64,000 bases of DNA from Gimesia alba (GTDB taxonomy: Bacteria > Planctomycetota > Planctomycetia > Planctomycetales > Planctomycetaceae), in contig NZ_CP036269.1 of NCBI RefSeq assembly GCF_007744675.1, forward strand, positions 4,443,546 through 4,507,545. Direction: 5' to 3'. Position numbers and translations under genes: made by a program. Below the pieces are notes generated by a model, which was given only the letters and a program-made list of their open reading frames with translations, was not told where the DNA came from and did not search any database. Below, one piece after another: positions 27,846 to 36,549 of this stretch (its first letter is position 1; each line of letters starts with the position of its first letter).

Positions 27846-29267
27846 ATGACAATACCAACTTCCTTTCCAGAGGATCTTTTCCAAAACTTGAAACAACACC
27901 AGCAAACACAACTGTTGCACTGGTGGGATGACCTGAATGATCAACAGCGGGCAGAGATAACAGGGCAAATCCAGCAAATCAATTTTGAGCAGATTCAACG
28001 CCTCTATTCAGCTGAAGGGTCCTCTAAAGCAGAAGAATCTCCCGCTGAAAAAGCAGAGCGTGCCACACGTCCTGCGACGGTGATTCGTCTGCAGGATCGG
28101 GCTGCTTCCCACGCAGAATCCGAGTCAGCAATTCAGGCAGGAAACCAGCTACTCTCGGAAGGGAAAGTCGGTGCGATTCTCGTCGCCGGCGGCCAGGGCT
28201 CGCGGCTGGGATTCAGTCATCCCAAAGGCATGTATCCCGTTGGTCCTGTGAAACAGACGTCTTTATTCCAGATGTTGGTTGAGCAGTTATTGGCCCGTGC
28301 CAACAAAGCTGGCAAACCGATCAGCTACTTCATCATGACCAGCGACGCCACGCATGATGAAACGGTGGAGTACTTCCAGCAACATCAAAACTTCGGCCTG
28401 GCGGAAGAGAACCTGTATTTCTTCAAACAGGGAACCATGCCGGCCGTCGATGCGAAATCGGGAGAGATCCTGCTCGAAGAAAAGCACCGCATCGCCGTAA
28501 GCCCGGACGGGCATGGCGGGATGTTGGCGGCGCTGAAGAAATCCGGAATGTTTAAGATCATGCAGGAAAAAGGGATCGACACACTCTATTACCATCAGGT
28601 CGATAACCCCACCGCCATTGTCTGCGACCCGGAGTTTCTCGGTTATCATTTGCAACGCAATGCCGAGGTCTCCGTCAAAGTCGTTTCCAAACGTTCGCCT
28701 GAAGAAAAAATGGGCATCGTGTGTGATGTCGATCAGAAAACGCAGATCATCGAATATAGCGACCTCCCGGCGCAGATCGCAGAGCAAACCGACGCGGAAG
28801 GAAACTTATTGCACTGGGCCGGAAGCACTGCCATTCACGTTTTCAATCGGACGTTCCTGGAGCAAATCGCCGATAATGACGACCTGCTGCCATTCCACCA
28901 GGCCAATAAAAAAGTTCCGTTTGTGGATGATTCGGGCAATCAAATTTCTCCGACCAAACCCAATGCGATTAAATTTGAACGGTTCATTTTTGACGTCCTG
29001 CCAGTCGCCGATACAGTTCTGGTTTATGAAATTGATCGCCAGCGTGAATTCAATCCGCTGAAAAATGCAGACGGGGCCGACTCACCTAAAACCGTGCATG
29101 CTGCCCTTTGCCGGATTTCTTCCGAGTGGCTCGCTGGCTATGGCGTCTCGGTTCCCGAAGGCGCAGACGTGGAAATCAGCCCTCTTTACGCGTTGGATGA
29201 AGCGGAACTGAAAACGAAAATCACTCCCAATACACAATTCACATTTCCCCTTTATCTGGGAGAATAA
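27846..29267 (+). CDS. Eukaryote-like UDP-sugar pyrophosphorylase (UAP/UDPGP type)
   Basis: The 473-residue protein carries the UDPGP signature VGAILVAGGQGSRLGFSHPK followed by GMYPVG, the uridine-binding and catalytic lysine region. Further family elements are FIMTSDATHDETVEYF, FFKQGTMPAVDA, SPDGHGGMLAAL, YYHQVDNPTAIVCDPEFLGY and KPNAIKFERFIFD. These match UDP-N-acetylhexosamine pyrophosphorylases of the eukaryotic UAP1 kind rather than bacterial GlmU or GalU. The reaction is UTP plus sugar-1-phosphate to UDP-sugar plus PPi; GlcNAc-1-P or GalNAc-1-P is the likely substrate. An N-terminal helical part of about 75 residues is glutamine-rich. Five bases separate it from the GDP-mannose enzyme gene. 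Confidence 0.9.
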   Translation: MTIPTSFPEDLFQNLKQHQQTQLLHWWDDLNDQQRAEITGQIQQINFEQIQRLYSAEGSSKAEESPAEKAERATRPATVIRLQDRAASHAESESAIQAGNQLLSEGKVGAILVAGGQGSRLGFSHPKGMYPVGPVKQTSLFQMLVEQLLARANKAGKPISYFIMTSDATHDETVEYFQQHQNFGLAEENLYFFKQGTMPAVDAKSGEILLEEKHRIAVSPDGHGGMLAALKKSGMFKIMQEKGIDTLYYHQVDNPTAIVCDPEFLGYHLQRNAEVSVKVVSKRSPEEKMGIVCDVDQKTQIIEYSDLPAQIAEQTDAEGNLLHWAGSTAIHVFNRTFLEQIADNDDLLPFHQANKKVPFVDDSGNQISPTKPNAIKFERFIFDVLPVADTVLVYEIDRQREFNPLKNADGADSPKTVHAALCRISSEWLAGYGVSVPEGADVEISPLYALDEAELKTKITPNTQFTFPLYLGE

Positions 29268-29272
29268 TCAGG

Positions 29273-30352
29273 ATGCTTCACACGGTTGTGATGGCGGGTG
29301 GCAGCGGCACTCGGTTCTGGCCCCAAAGCCGAAAAGCGATGCCGAAACAACTGCTGAAACTGGTGGGTGAGCACACTATGATTCAGGACACGGTCGCCCG
29401 CTGCGCGCAGCTGACGCAACATCAACAGATCTGGATTGCCACCAACCAGACGCTGGCTCAGGAAACCCACCTCCAGTTACCCGACGTCCCGAAAGAGCAG
29501 ATTCTCATCGAGCCGGCCCCCAGAAATACGGCTCCCTGCATCGGTCTGGCTGCCGTTCATCTTTTGAAATCAGATCCCGATGCGACCATGCTGGTCGTCT
29601 CTTCGGACCACATTATTCAACCCGATTCCGGTTTTCTCAACACCGTCGAGCAGGCAACCACGCTGATTGAAGCCAAGCCGGACACGCTGGTATTGATTGG
29701 CGTGTCCCCAACGTTCCCCGCCACCGGTTATGGATACATCGAGTGCGGTCCCGCCTTAGCAACAGCCAACGTCCGCGGCTTTCAAGTGGAACAGTTCAAA
29801 GAAAAGCCCGATTTGCAAACAGCACAACATTATTGCGACAGCGGGAACTATCTCTGGAATTGTGGCATCTTTGTCTGGAAAGCCCGCACGATTCTCGATG
29901 CACTCGCCCGGTTTGAACCGGAAATGCACAAACAGTTGCTACAGATTTCCGATGCGATTGGAACACAGCAATACTCAGACGTACTGAATCAGGTTTTCCC
30001 GACCATGAAATCGGAGTCGATTGACTACGCCGTTCTGGAACATGCAAAAGAGAATCTGGCCGTCATCCCCGCGGAGTTTGAATGGGATGATGTCGGCAAC
30101 TGGAATACACTACAGAAATATTTCCCGGCTGATGCGAACGGCAATACCGTCGTCGGCCTGCATTGTGGTCTGGAGACATCGAACAATATCATTATCTCCG
30201 CCGACGATCATCTGATTGCGACGTTTGGAATCGAAAACTGTTTGATTGTGCACACTCCCGACGCCACACTGATGGCCCGAAAAGATGATGAATCCGCCAT
30301 CAAAAAACTGGTCAACCTGCTTGAGGAGCGTGACTATGAACGATTCCTCTAA
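29273..30352 (+). CDS. manC: Mannose-1-phosphate guanylyltransferase
   Basis: The 359-residue protein makes GDP-mannose from GTP and mannose-1-phosphate. The nucleotide loop is VVMAGGSGTRFWPQSRKAMP, followed by KQLLKL. Also present are EPAPRNTAPCIGLAAVHL, VSSDHII, FPATGYGYIE, FKEKPDLQTAQ, NYLWNCGIFVWKA, and EFEWDDVGNWNTL. It lacks the C-terminal phosphomannose-isomerase domain of bifunctional ManC/AlgA proteins, so only the transferase half is present. It sits five bases after the UDP-sugar enzyme gene and overlaps ruvX by 17 bases. The pairing suggests shared supply of activated sugars for surface glycans (inference). Confidence 0.93.
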   Translation: MLHTVVMAGGSGTRFWPQSRKAMPKQLLKLVGEHTMIQDTVARCAQLTQHQQIWIATNQTLAQETHLQLPDVPKEQILIEPAPRNTAPCIGLAAVHLLKSDPDATMLVVSSDHIIQPDSGFLNTVEQATTLIEAKPDTLVLIGVSPTFPATGYGYIECGPALATANVRGFQVEQFKEKPDLQTAQHYCDSGNYLWNCGIFVWKARTILDALARFEPEMHKQLLQISDAIGTQQYSDVLNQVFPTMKSESIDYAVLEHAKENLAVIPAEFEWDDVGNWNTLQKYFPADANGNTVVGLHCGLETSNNIIISADDHLIATFGIENCLIVHTPDATLMARKDDESAIKKLVNLLEERDYERFL

Positions 30353-30824
30353 GGCAAACCAGCCATGCGAAGCGGAATTCCCAACCGAAGGCCGCCTGCT
30401 GGGGCTCGATTATGGCACCAAACGGATCGGCATTGCGGTCTCCACGTTTGAGCAGAATATCGCCAGCCCACTCGAGAATTACACCAGACAAAGCGAACAA
30501 CAGGATCAAAATTTCCTGTTAAAGATCATCAAAGAATATCAGTGCCAAGGGCTCGTCGTTGGTCTCCCCGTGCATATGAGCGGCGATGAAGGACAGAAAG
30601 CCAAAGAAGCCCGCCAGTTCGGAGACTGGATCAGTCAATTTGCCAACATCCCGGTCCGGTACTGGGACGAACGTTACTCGTCGGCCACCGCCGAGGAATT
30701 TCTCGCAGATCTGAATATGAGCCGTCAAAAGCGAAAGGCCTATCTCGATAAACTGGCGGCTCAGGTGATCCTGCAATCCTTTCTGGACAGCGCTGATCGA
30801 AACCAAATTCCCGGATCTTTTTGA
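30336..30824 (+). CDS. ruvX: Putative pre-16S rRNA nuclease / Holliday junction resolvase-like (YqgF)
   Basis: The 162-residue RNase H-like protein has LLGLDYGTKRIGIAVS with the first catalytic aspartate, then CQGLVVGLPVHMSGDEG, and the RYWDERYSSATAEEFL element with further acidic residues. YqgF family members process the 5' end of 16S rRNA and have been proposed as Holliday junction resolvases. GAGGAG five bases before ATG 30336 decides the start over an earlier frame opening. The start lies within the last codons of manC, a 17-base overlap, so it is translationally coupled to an unrelated sugar gene. Confidence 0.92.
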   Translation: MNDSSKANQPCEAEFPTEGRLLGLDYGTKRIGIAVSTFEQNIASPLENYTRQSEQQDQNFLLKIIKEYQCQGLVVGLPVHMSGDEGQKAKEARQFGDWISQFANIPVRYWDERYSSATAEEFLADLNMSRQKRKAYLDKLAAQVILQSFLDSADRNQIPGSF

Positions 30825-30911
30825 ACCGTTGACGCGATGTTTCCCGTATAATGTCTAACAGAGTGTCACTCTCGCTGAATCACAGTCACCCATCAATTCG
30901 AACGAGCATCG

Positions 30912-31775
30912 ATGAAACAACAGCCCCTGGATCGTGAAGAATATATCGAGCAGGCCTATTTCTTCCGCAACTATCGTGAGCGGCTGGAAGGCTCTATCCC
31001 TTCGCAGGAAGTCCTGGCCACGATCTACGAGGAAATTCTGGCAACCACCAAGCTGCCGATGGCGATCGACTTTTTGAAAGGCGAATTAATGCTCACGGGA
31101 CGGATTTCCGACGGAATGGAAAAACTCTCCCACTATTTCACCCCGTTCCAGGCATTCATTCTCAAAAACGCCGAAGACGATAAATCCAAATTCGATCAGA
31201 AAACCGGCTTGAAAATCCTGGAACGCGAAGCAGAATACCGCGCGGAAACTCCCAGTTGTGCCGGGCTGTTTATCTACCAGTTTGAATGTATCGCCCGCAA
31301 CAGACTGGGCTACCACGCCGGTCTGGGCGCGATCGCAAACGACACACAATACGATAAAGACTGGTCCAGCTGGATTCGCAAACTCAAGATCCAGTTGGGG
31401 AACGTCGACTTTGCCGATCTGCTCTATTTACGGTCAGAACATTTTGTGGACGAACAACGCAGGCTCCCCGGAAATGAGAATTTTACGCCTCAATATCCGA
31501 TCTTGTTCAGCAAACAGGATGGCCGCATCGCCAAGGCGAACCATAACCGTGATCCCCTCTATATGTTTGCGGCCTTACAAAGACAATTAGGCTATCCGAA
31601 AGTCCCCCGCATCCTGCCACAAAGCGATAAGTCTCTATTTCACCCTGCCTTAGAAGCACGCTTACATCGGATCGAAGCACGGCTTCAATTGATTGACGCA
31701 GAATTAAAGGGGAATATCGACCTCAGCAAGTTTGACGTGAAAGATCTCAAATTTGACGATGATGATCTGAAATAA
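30912..31775 (+). CDS. Conserved-looking cytoplasmic protein of unknown function
   Basis: I do not recognise this 287-residue protein. It is soluble, with no signal peptide or membrane segment. Notable parts are a Tyr/Arg-rich start (YIEQAYFFRNYRERLEG), ISDGMEKLSHYFTPFQAF, a central CAGLFIYQFECIARNRLGYH, DPLYMFAALQRQLGYPKVPR, and a helical C-terminus (ALEARLHRIEARLQLIDAEL) ending in a very acidic tail with DDDD. ATG 30912 lies downstream of a TATAAT at 30847, whose -35 spacing is poor. It follows ruvX by 87 bases. No functional claim is made. Confidence 0.75.
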   Translation: MKQQPLDREEYIEQAYFFRNYRERLEGSIPSQEVLATIYEEILATTKLPMAIDFLKGELMLTGRISDGMEKLSHYFTPFQAFILKNAEDDKSKFDQKTGLKILEREAEYRAETPSCAGLFIYQFECIARNRLGYHAGLGAIANDTQYDKDWSSWIRKLKIQLGNVDFADLLYLRSEHFVDEQRRLPGNENFTPQYPILFSKQDGRIAKANHNRDPLYMFAALQRQLGYPKVPRILPQSDKSLFHPALEARLHRIEARLQLIDAELKGNIDLSKFDVKDLKFDDDDLK

Positions 31776-32086
31776 GCCCCCTTCGACTATTCGCACGTAC
31801 ATATTCACATGTAATTTCTTAAATATGACTTGCCAGACACCAGCCGATTCCCATAATATAGAATCAAATCTCGCCTGCTGAACAAGCAACAAACCTACCA
31901 ATTACCCTCCAAGTAGAAAAGTCACTGTATTCTTCAAATATTAACTGGTTCACTTTGTCGATTTCACATACAGGAGGTAACATCCCACCAGCTTTGATTA
32001 TCCCACCTGAATCAACAATCAAATGCCTTAATTTCCCACCCCTTACCTACACCCACCTTAAGTAGGACACTTAGAAAGGCTCATCA
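31776..32086. other. Intergenic region without assigned features
   Basis: About 310 AT-rich bases. CAGGAGGTAAC at 31971-31981 resembles a strong ribosome binding site, but no start codon with an open frame follows it. No repeat or strong hairpin seen. Confidence 0.5.
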
Positions 32087-32551
32087 ATGTCTAGCATTAC
32101 CATCGACGCTCCCGAAGCGCGTTCCGTCTATCCTTCCACAACGGTCTCGACAGAGAACAATTACCAGACAATTATTAAATTCTCTGTCTGGACTCTGGGG
32201 ACAATCATCTTCTGTCTGGCAATGATTGATTTCTACGCCCAGACCTATGCCAGCGAGTCTGGAATCGCCCTGCAGACTGCTCAAGAAGATATGTCCGAAT
32301 TGAACAAAGACCTGCGTCTCTCTGAAATTGAAAACTACCTTGTAGGCGCTCCCACCGTTCAATCTGGTCCTGCTGACAAGTACACCCACATGTGCAAAGA
32401 AATGAAAAAGTATACCTGGAAAGGTTTCTTCAAAACATATTCCATCACGGTTTACCTCGGATTGGGTAATGACCCTTCCGTAGACTTTGTACATACCCCC
32501 GGTGAAACCATTGAAAAACCAAGCGTCCTTGCTTCCTATCCTCAAAATTAA
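32087..32551 (+). CDS. Small single-pass membrane protein of unknown function
   Basis: The 154-residue protein has a polar N-terminus of about 27 residues and one transmembrane segment (FSVWTLGTIIFCLAMIDFYA). About 105 mostly charged residues follow, including AQEDMSELNKDLRLSEIENY and CKEMKKYTWKGFFKTYSITV. I do not recognise the family. AGAAAGG lies ten bases before the ATG, and a strong intrinsic terminator follows the stop, so the gene is probably its own transcription unit. Confidence 0.75.
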   Translation: MSSITIDAPEARSVYPSTTVSTENNYQTIIKFSVWTLGTIIFCLAMIDFYAQTYASESGIALQTAQEDMSELNKDLRLSEIENYLVGAPTVQSGPADKYTHMCKEMKKYTWKGFFKTYSITVYLGLGNDPSVDFVHTPGETIEKPSVLASYPQN

Positions 32552-32592
32552 CCAGCATGTGATTTCACGGAAACATGCGCCGGTTGAACATC

Positions 32593-32632
32593 AGCCTTGT
32601 GGAGACTATAACGTCTCCATGAGGCTTTTTTT
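32593..32632 (+). terminator. Strong Rho-independent terminator
   Basis: AGCCTTGTGGAGAC pairs with GTCTCCATGAGGCT over 14 bp including two G-U pairs, around a six-base loop, and is followed immediately by a run of seven T. It ends the 32087-32551 transcription unit. Confidence 0.88.
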
Positions 32633-32726
32633 ACGAGTGATCTCTTGAACAGAAATCCTGTTGCCTCCGTTAACTCGAACCGATCTCTATTTCCCCAGAC
32701 ACGACACGAAACAGTTAGAGAGCATC

Positions 32727-33506
32727 ATGGAAACGATCAAAGGGCACCTCTACGACTATCCCAAATACTATGACTTAATTTTTGGTGATGACTGGAAGGC
32801 GGAATTTGATTTCCTACAGAACTGTTTTGAAAAACACGCTACCAGAAAAGTAAAACGCGTTTTTGAACCCGCCTGCGGCACCGGACGATTGCTGATCAAA
32901 CTGGCGCAGGCAGGCTATAAAGTAGCCGGCAACGATCTGAATGAGCATGCCATCAATTACTGCAATGATCGTCTGGAGCGAGCCGGCTTTCCGCGATCTG
33001 CTGTGATCGGTGATATGTCTGACTTTAAGCTCAAAAAGCCCGTTGATGCGGCTTTCAATACCATTAACAGCTTTCGACATCTGCCAACAGAAACCGCAGC
33101 CGAGAATCACCTGAAGTGCGTGGCTGATGCCCTCGCGCCTGGTGGACTCTACATTCTAGGCCTGCATCTGACGCCAACGGAAGGCGAGCCGATGCAGAGC
33201 GAAAGCTGGTCCGCACGCAGAGGTAACCTGGCTATTAACTCGCATATGCAATCGATCTGGACCGATCTCAAGAAGCGAAATGAACATCTCGAAATGACGT
33301 TTGATGTCTACACACCCACCCGTCAATTCCAGTTGTTTGACACGATGGACTACCGGACTTATACCGCGCCCCAGTTTGAAACACTACTGGCAACGGTCCC
33401 CGAACTCGAACTGGTTGAACTCTACGATTTCATGTACGAGATGGACTTCACAATTGAAATCGATGCCCGGACCGAAGACGTCGTCTTCATCTTACGGAAG
33501 AAGTAG
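32727..33506 (+). CDS. Class I SAM-dependent methyltransferase
   Basis: The 259-residue protein has the Rossmann methyltransferase pattern. VKRVFEPACGTGRLLIKLAQ is the SAM loop (motif I), YKVAGNDLNEHAINYC carries the acidic residue for the ribose, and DAAFNTINSFRHLPTE and APGGLYILGLHL are motifs IV and V. The start is chosen at ATG 32727 (METIKGHLYDYPKYYDLIF), with AGAGAG just upstream and a typical family start; the frame extends to 32661. The C-terminal half, with ARTEDVVFILRKK at the end, resembles small-molecule methyltransferases. Substrate cannot be predicted. It converges on pyrH. Confidence 0.87.
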   Translation: METIKGHLYDYPKYYDLIFGDDWKAEFDFLQNCFEKHATRKVKRVFEPACGTGRLLIKLAQAGYKVAGNDLNEHAINYCNDRLERAGFPRSAVIGDMSDFKLKKPVDAAFNTINSFRHLPTETAAENHLKCVADALAPGGLYILGLHLTPTEGEPMQSESWSARRGNLAINSHMQSIWTDLKKRNEHLEMTFDVYTPTRQFQLFDTMDYRTYTAPQFETLLATVPELELVELYDFMYEMDFTIEIDARTEDVVFILRKK

Positions 33507-33575
33507 ACAGCAAGCGAGCTCCAGGCTGCAACAGAAATTGTTCAGTAAACTTCGATCTGACCGCAATGAGCCGGA

Positions 33576-34331
33576 TTAAGTCTCAACCGTTGGAAGCACA
33601 CGCGTTCCGATATTTTCGCCGGCAACCGCTTTTTCAATATTGCCCACTTTGCGAAAGTTAAATACCAGAATCGGAATTCCATGCTCCATACAATGATGCA
33701 ACGCCTGCGCATCCATCACCTGCAAATTCTTGTGCAGGACATCCTGGTAGCTGATCTCGGAAAATCGGACTGCATGCGGGTTCTTCTCAGGATCATCAGA
33801 ATAGATGCCGTCTACCTTTGTTGCTTTCAGCAGAATATCGGCGTCAATCTCGCGGGAACGCAATGCCGCCGCGGTGTCCGTTGTCACAAAAGGACTACCG
33901 GTTCCTGCCGCCAGAATCACAACACGTCCCTTTTCCAAATGGCGGATACAACGCCTGCGAATGAATGGTTCAGCAACACCTTCCATGCGAATGGCTGTCT
34001 GTAAACGCGTGGCGACTCCCGCCATTTCCAATGCGTCCTGCAGAGCCAGACCGTTAATCACCGTCGCCAGCATCCCCATATAATGGGCGGTCGCCGGATT
34101 GATTGAGCCGCTGGAGGAAGAAAACTGCTTCCCTCGCAGAATGTTTCCACCACCACAAACAATGGCCAGCTGAACTCCCGAATCGACGAGCCGCTTGATC
34201 TGGGCGGAAATCGATTCCAGCTCAGACATACTGATGCCGCCTTCCCCGTCACGGCAGAAGACTTCTCCACTCAACTTGAGCAGAACACGCTGATAAGCAG
34301 GCTTAAGCAAGGGGGCGGGAGAATCAGTCAT
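33576..34331 (-). CDS. pyrH: Uridylate kinase
   Basis: The 251-residue UMP kinase makes UDP from UMP. Family segments are [88 protein letters not shown] and a C-terminal [16 protein letters not shown]. The frame opens at a TTG at 34346, but ATG 34331 has GAGGAA seven bases upstream and fits the family better. It is third in the rpsB-tsf-pyrH order, but a terminator lies between tsf and pyrH. The frr gene that usually follows is not here: the next gene is convergent. Confidence 0.95.
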   Translation of the reverse strand: MTDSPAPLLKPAYQRVLLKLSGEVFCRDGEGGISMSELESISAQIKRLVDSGVQLAIVCGGGNILRGKQFSSSSGSINPATAHYMGMLATVINGLALQDALEMAGVATRLQTAIRMEGVAEPFIRRRCIRHLEKGRVVILAAGTGSPFVTTDTAAALRSREIDADILLKATKVDGIYSDDPEKNPHAVRFSEISYQDVLHKNLQVMDAQALHHCMEHGIPILVFNFRKVGNIEKAVAGENIGTRVLPTVET

Positions 34332-34395
34332 CCGTGGATTCCTCAATATCGGAGAAAAGTTTTAATGAACAATCAGAAGGAAATGTTGTGAATAT

Positions 34396-34430
34396 AAAAA
34401 AACGCACGCGCGCCAACAGCACGCATGCGT
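34396..34430 (-). terminator. Rho-independent terminator between tsf and pyrH
   Basis: On the minus strand, ACGCATGCGTGC pairs with GCGCGCGTGCGT over 12 bp with two G-U pairs and a five-base loop, followed by seven T. It lies just after the tsf stop and about 65 bases before the pyrH start, so pyrH depends on read-through or its own promoter. Confidence 0.85.
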
Positions 34431-34446
34431 CTCTGGTTTAAACGAA

Positions 34447-35283
34447 TTATTCGCCAATCGTCCAGCGAGTAAATGAAACCGCTTCCAGCCCTTTTTCGGC
34501 CAAAGCCTGACTGACGGTTTTGGAATCATCAACGGCAAACGGTTGATAGACCAATACTCCCTGTTCGACAAAGAACGTTTTCATACGACCATCAACGATT
34601 TTATCAATGATGTTGTCTGGCTTACCGGTCGCTTTCGCTTCGGCAGTCAAACGATCTCGTTCTTCCTGAATCACGGCAGGATCGAGACCCGATTCATTTA
34701 CGACTGCTGGTCTCAGAGCGGCAATATGCATGGCAACGCCTCGCAGCAATTCTGCGTCAGCGGTGTCGCCTTTCGCTTGAAACAAGACGCCTGTTTTTCC
34801 ATCGTGATGAACATAGCCGCCTGTAGGCCCTTCTGAACGGGCAATGCGGGAAACCACGATCTTTTCACGAATCTTGTTGAGCATGTCCATGAAATCATCG
34901 TTGACGGTTTTACCGGGAGACATCTCGGAAGGAAGTGCCATTAGCGCTTCCACTGTGTTGACTTCAGGATGCGCAAGAAGCAGGGCGGCACAGGAATCCG
35001 AAAAATTGACCAGATCTTCGCCGGTCGCGACTGGTGCCGATTCACAAACCACTTCCAGCATGACTGTCTGGGATCCATCGTCGTTCGACAGTACAACAAT
35101 CCGGCCCTCTGTCGTGGCGTTATCGCTACGCTTCAACTGAATTTTTCCAGCTTCTTCACGCAGAATCTCAATTGCTTTGTCCTGATCGCCGTCTGCCTGC
35201 TGTAATGCTTTCTTACAAGCCATCATGGGTAAGTCAGTCAGTTCACGTAACGCTTTCACGGCTGCCGCTGTAATTTCAGCCAT
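34447..35283 (-). CDS. tsf: Elongation factor Ts
   Basis: The 278-residue EF-Tu nucleotide exchange factor starts with a UBA-like domain (ITAAAVKALRELTDLPMMAC, then KKALQQADGD). It contains the EF-Tu-contacting segment GRIVVLSNDDGSQTVMLEV and later GVAMHIAALRPAVV. The C-terminal EQGVLVYQPFAVDDSKTVSQ is also typical. AAGGAGA precedes the ATG. It lies downstream of rpsB across a 150-base gap that contains a hairpin, and is followed by a terminator. Confidence 0.96.
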   Translation of the reverse strand: MAEITAAAVKALRELTDLPMMACKKALQQADGDQDKAIEILREEAGKIQLKRSDNATTEGRIVVLSNDDGSQTVMLEVVCESAPVATGEDLVNFSDSCAALLLAHPEVNTVEALMALPSEMSPGKTVNDDFMDMLNKIREKIVVSRIARSEGPTGGYVHHDGKTGVLFQAKGDTADAELLRGVAMHIAALRPAVVNESGLDPAVIQEERDRLTAEAKATGKPDNIIDKIVDGRMKTFFVEQGVLVYQPFAVDDSKTVSQALAEKGLEAVSFTRWTIGE

Positions 35284-35300
35284 CTCACTAATCTCCTTTT

Positions 35301-35326
35301 AAAGCAATTTCTTGAGGAATTGCTTT
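35301..35326 (-). promoter_or_regulatory. Hairpin in the rpsB-tsf gap, just upstream of the tsf ribosome binding site
   Basis: AAAGCAATT pairs perfectly with AATTGCTTT around an eight-base loop. It ends next to the AAGGAGA of tsf, so it could influence tsf translation or mark an mRNA processing site. No T-run follows, arguing against a terminator. Confidence 0.45.
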
Positions 35327-35433
35327 GAAATGATAATCCGATTTGATTGTTATGTTTCAACGTGACTCTGCTGACCTGAGAAGCATCCCCGGCCAGCAAA
35401 CATCACGGTTACTATTTTGTTATGACGATTGGC

Positions 35434-36186
35434 TTACAGTGAAGGAACTGGCTTGTGTTCTTCTTCTCCGCCTTCGCTTTCATCTTTTTTACCGGTATCC
35501 GGCAGTTTGCCTTTTCCGGCAAGAATCGCAGTTGCCAGTTGATTCATGACCAGACGAATCGAGCGGATGCTGTCATCATTTCCGGGAATCGGGAGATCCA
35601 CTTCATCAGGATCAGAGTCTGTATCGATCAGCCCGACAACCTTGATCCCCAGAATATGGGCTTCATGGACGGCGTTCTTTTCTTTGGTTGGATCCACAAC
35701 CACCAGAGCTTCCGGCAAACGGTTCATCGTACGAATTCCGTTCAGGTTGCGGAAGACTTTTCGCTTTTCACGCTGAAGAGTTGACTGCATCTTTTTGGAA
35801 TAAGAATTGATTTCGCCAGTCTCTTCCAACGCTTCCAGTTCTTCCAGACGTTTCAGACGATTACGCACGGTGCGGAAGTTTGTCAACGCACCACCCAACC
35901 AGCGTTCGGTCACATAAGGCATGCCACTGGCTGTGGCTGCTTCTTTGATAGGGCCCTGTGCCTGTTTCTTAGTGCCTACAAACAGGATCAGACTTCCCTG
36001 TGAGGCAACGCGTTCCAAATATCGTTTTCCGCGAATAATTCCGCGTACAGTTTCTTTTAAGTCAATAATATGAATCTGGTTACGACGTCCATAGATGTAG
36101 GGACGCATTTTGGGATTCCACCGACTTGTTTTATGGCCGTAGTGTACACCCGCCTCTAAAATATCTTTTACTACCAGATCAGACAT
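35434..36186 (-). CDS. rpsB: 30S ribosomal protein S2
   Basis: The 250-residue S2 begins [20 protein letters not shown] and shows [57 protein letters not shown] and [19 protein letters not shown]. The frame opens at 36234, but ATG 36186, with AGAGGAA upstream, is the family start. The C-terminal tail ([19 protein letters not shown]) is acidic. It heads the rpsB-tsf cluster, with a promoter candidate about 80 bases upstream. Confidence 0.96.
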   Translation of the reverse strand: MSDLVVKDILEAGVHYGHKTSRWNPKMRPYIYGRRNQIHIIDLKETVRGIIRGKRYLERVASQGSLILFVGTKKQAQGPIKEAATASGMPYVTERWLGGALTNFRTVRNRLKRLEELEALEETGEINSYSKKMQSTLQREKRKVFRNLNGIRTMNRLPEALVVVDPTKEKNAVHEAHILGIKVVGLIDTDSDPDEVDLPIPGNDDSIRSIRLVMNQLATAILAGKGKLPDTGKKDESEGGEEEHKPVPSL

Positions 36187-36549
36187 TGTCAAATTCCTCT
36201 TTCTAACAAGGGCACATGACCTTCGATGGGCCACGTTCTTAAATAATTACAATCAATAGACTTATCTACTGAAGGCGTCGGACGCGATCAACAAAATCGC
36301 TGGGCGCACATTGAGCGAAAAACACGACAAAGTGCGGCTGGGTGGATACTATCGGAGTTATTTGCGCCCGTCAAACCTTGCGACCGTTAATTCGTTGAAT
36401 TGAATCGAATTTGAAGCACCAGAACGGATCAATTGGGCTCATCCTGATTGGAATGAATCGATATACTCAAAATTCGTCGATTCCCCTAAGAAACAAGAGA
36501 CCAGTGCGAATCTGACTAGAAACACCATTAACCTCAATTTCATCGAAAT
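36187..36549. other. Divergent intergenic region, rpsB / GTPase pair
   Basis: About 360 bases with the rpsB promoter candidate at 36263-36291. No gene; no clear promoter for the plus-strand GTPase operon could be picked out. Confidence 0.55.
36263..36291 (-). promoter_or_regulatory. Promoter candidate for rpsB-tsf
   Basis: On the minus strand TTGATC (36291-36286) and TAGATA (36268-36263) are spaced by exactly 17 bases, about 75 bases before the rpsB ATG. Consensus match only. Confidence 0.45.

Noticed and set aside
31971..31981. AGGAGG-like site as start of a leader peptide
   Set aside because: No ATG, GTG or TTG at proper distance with an open frame.
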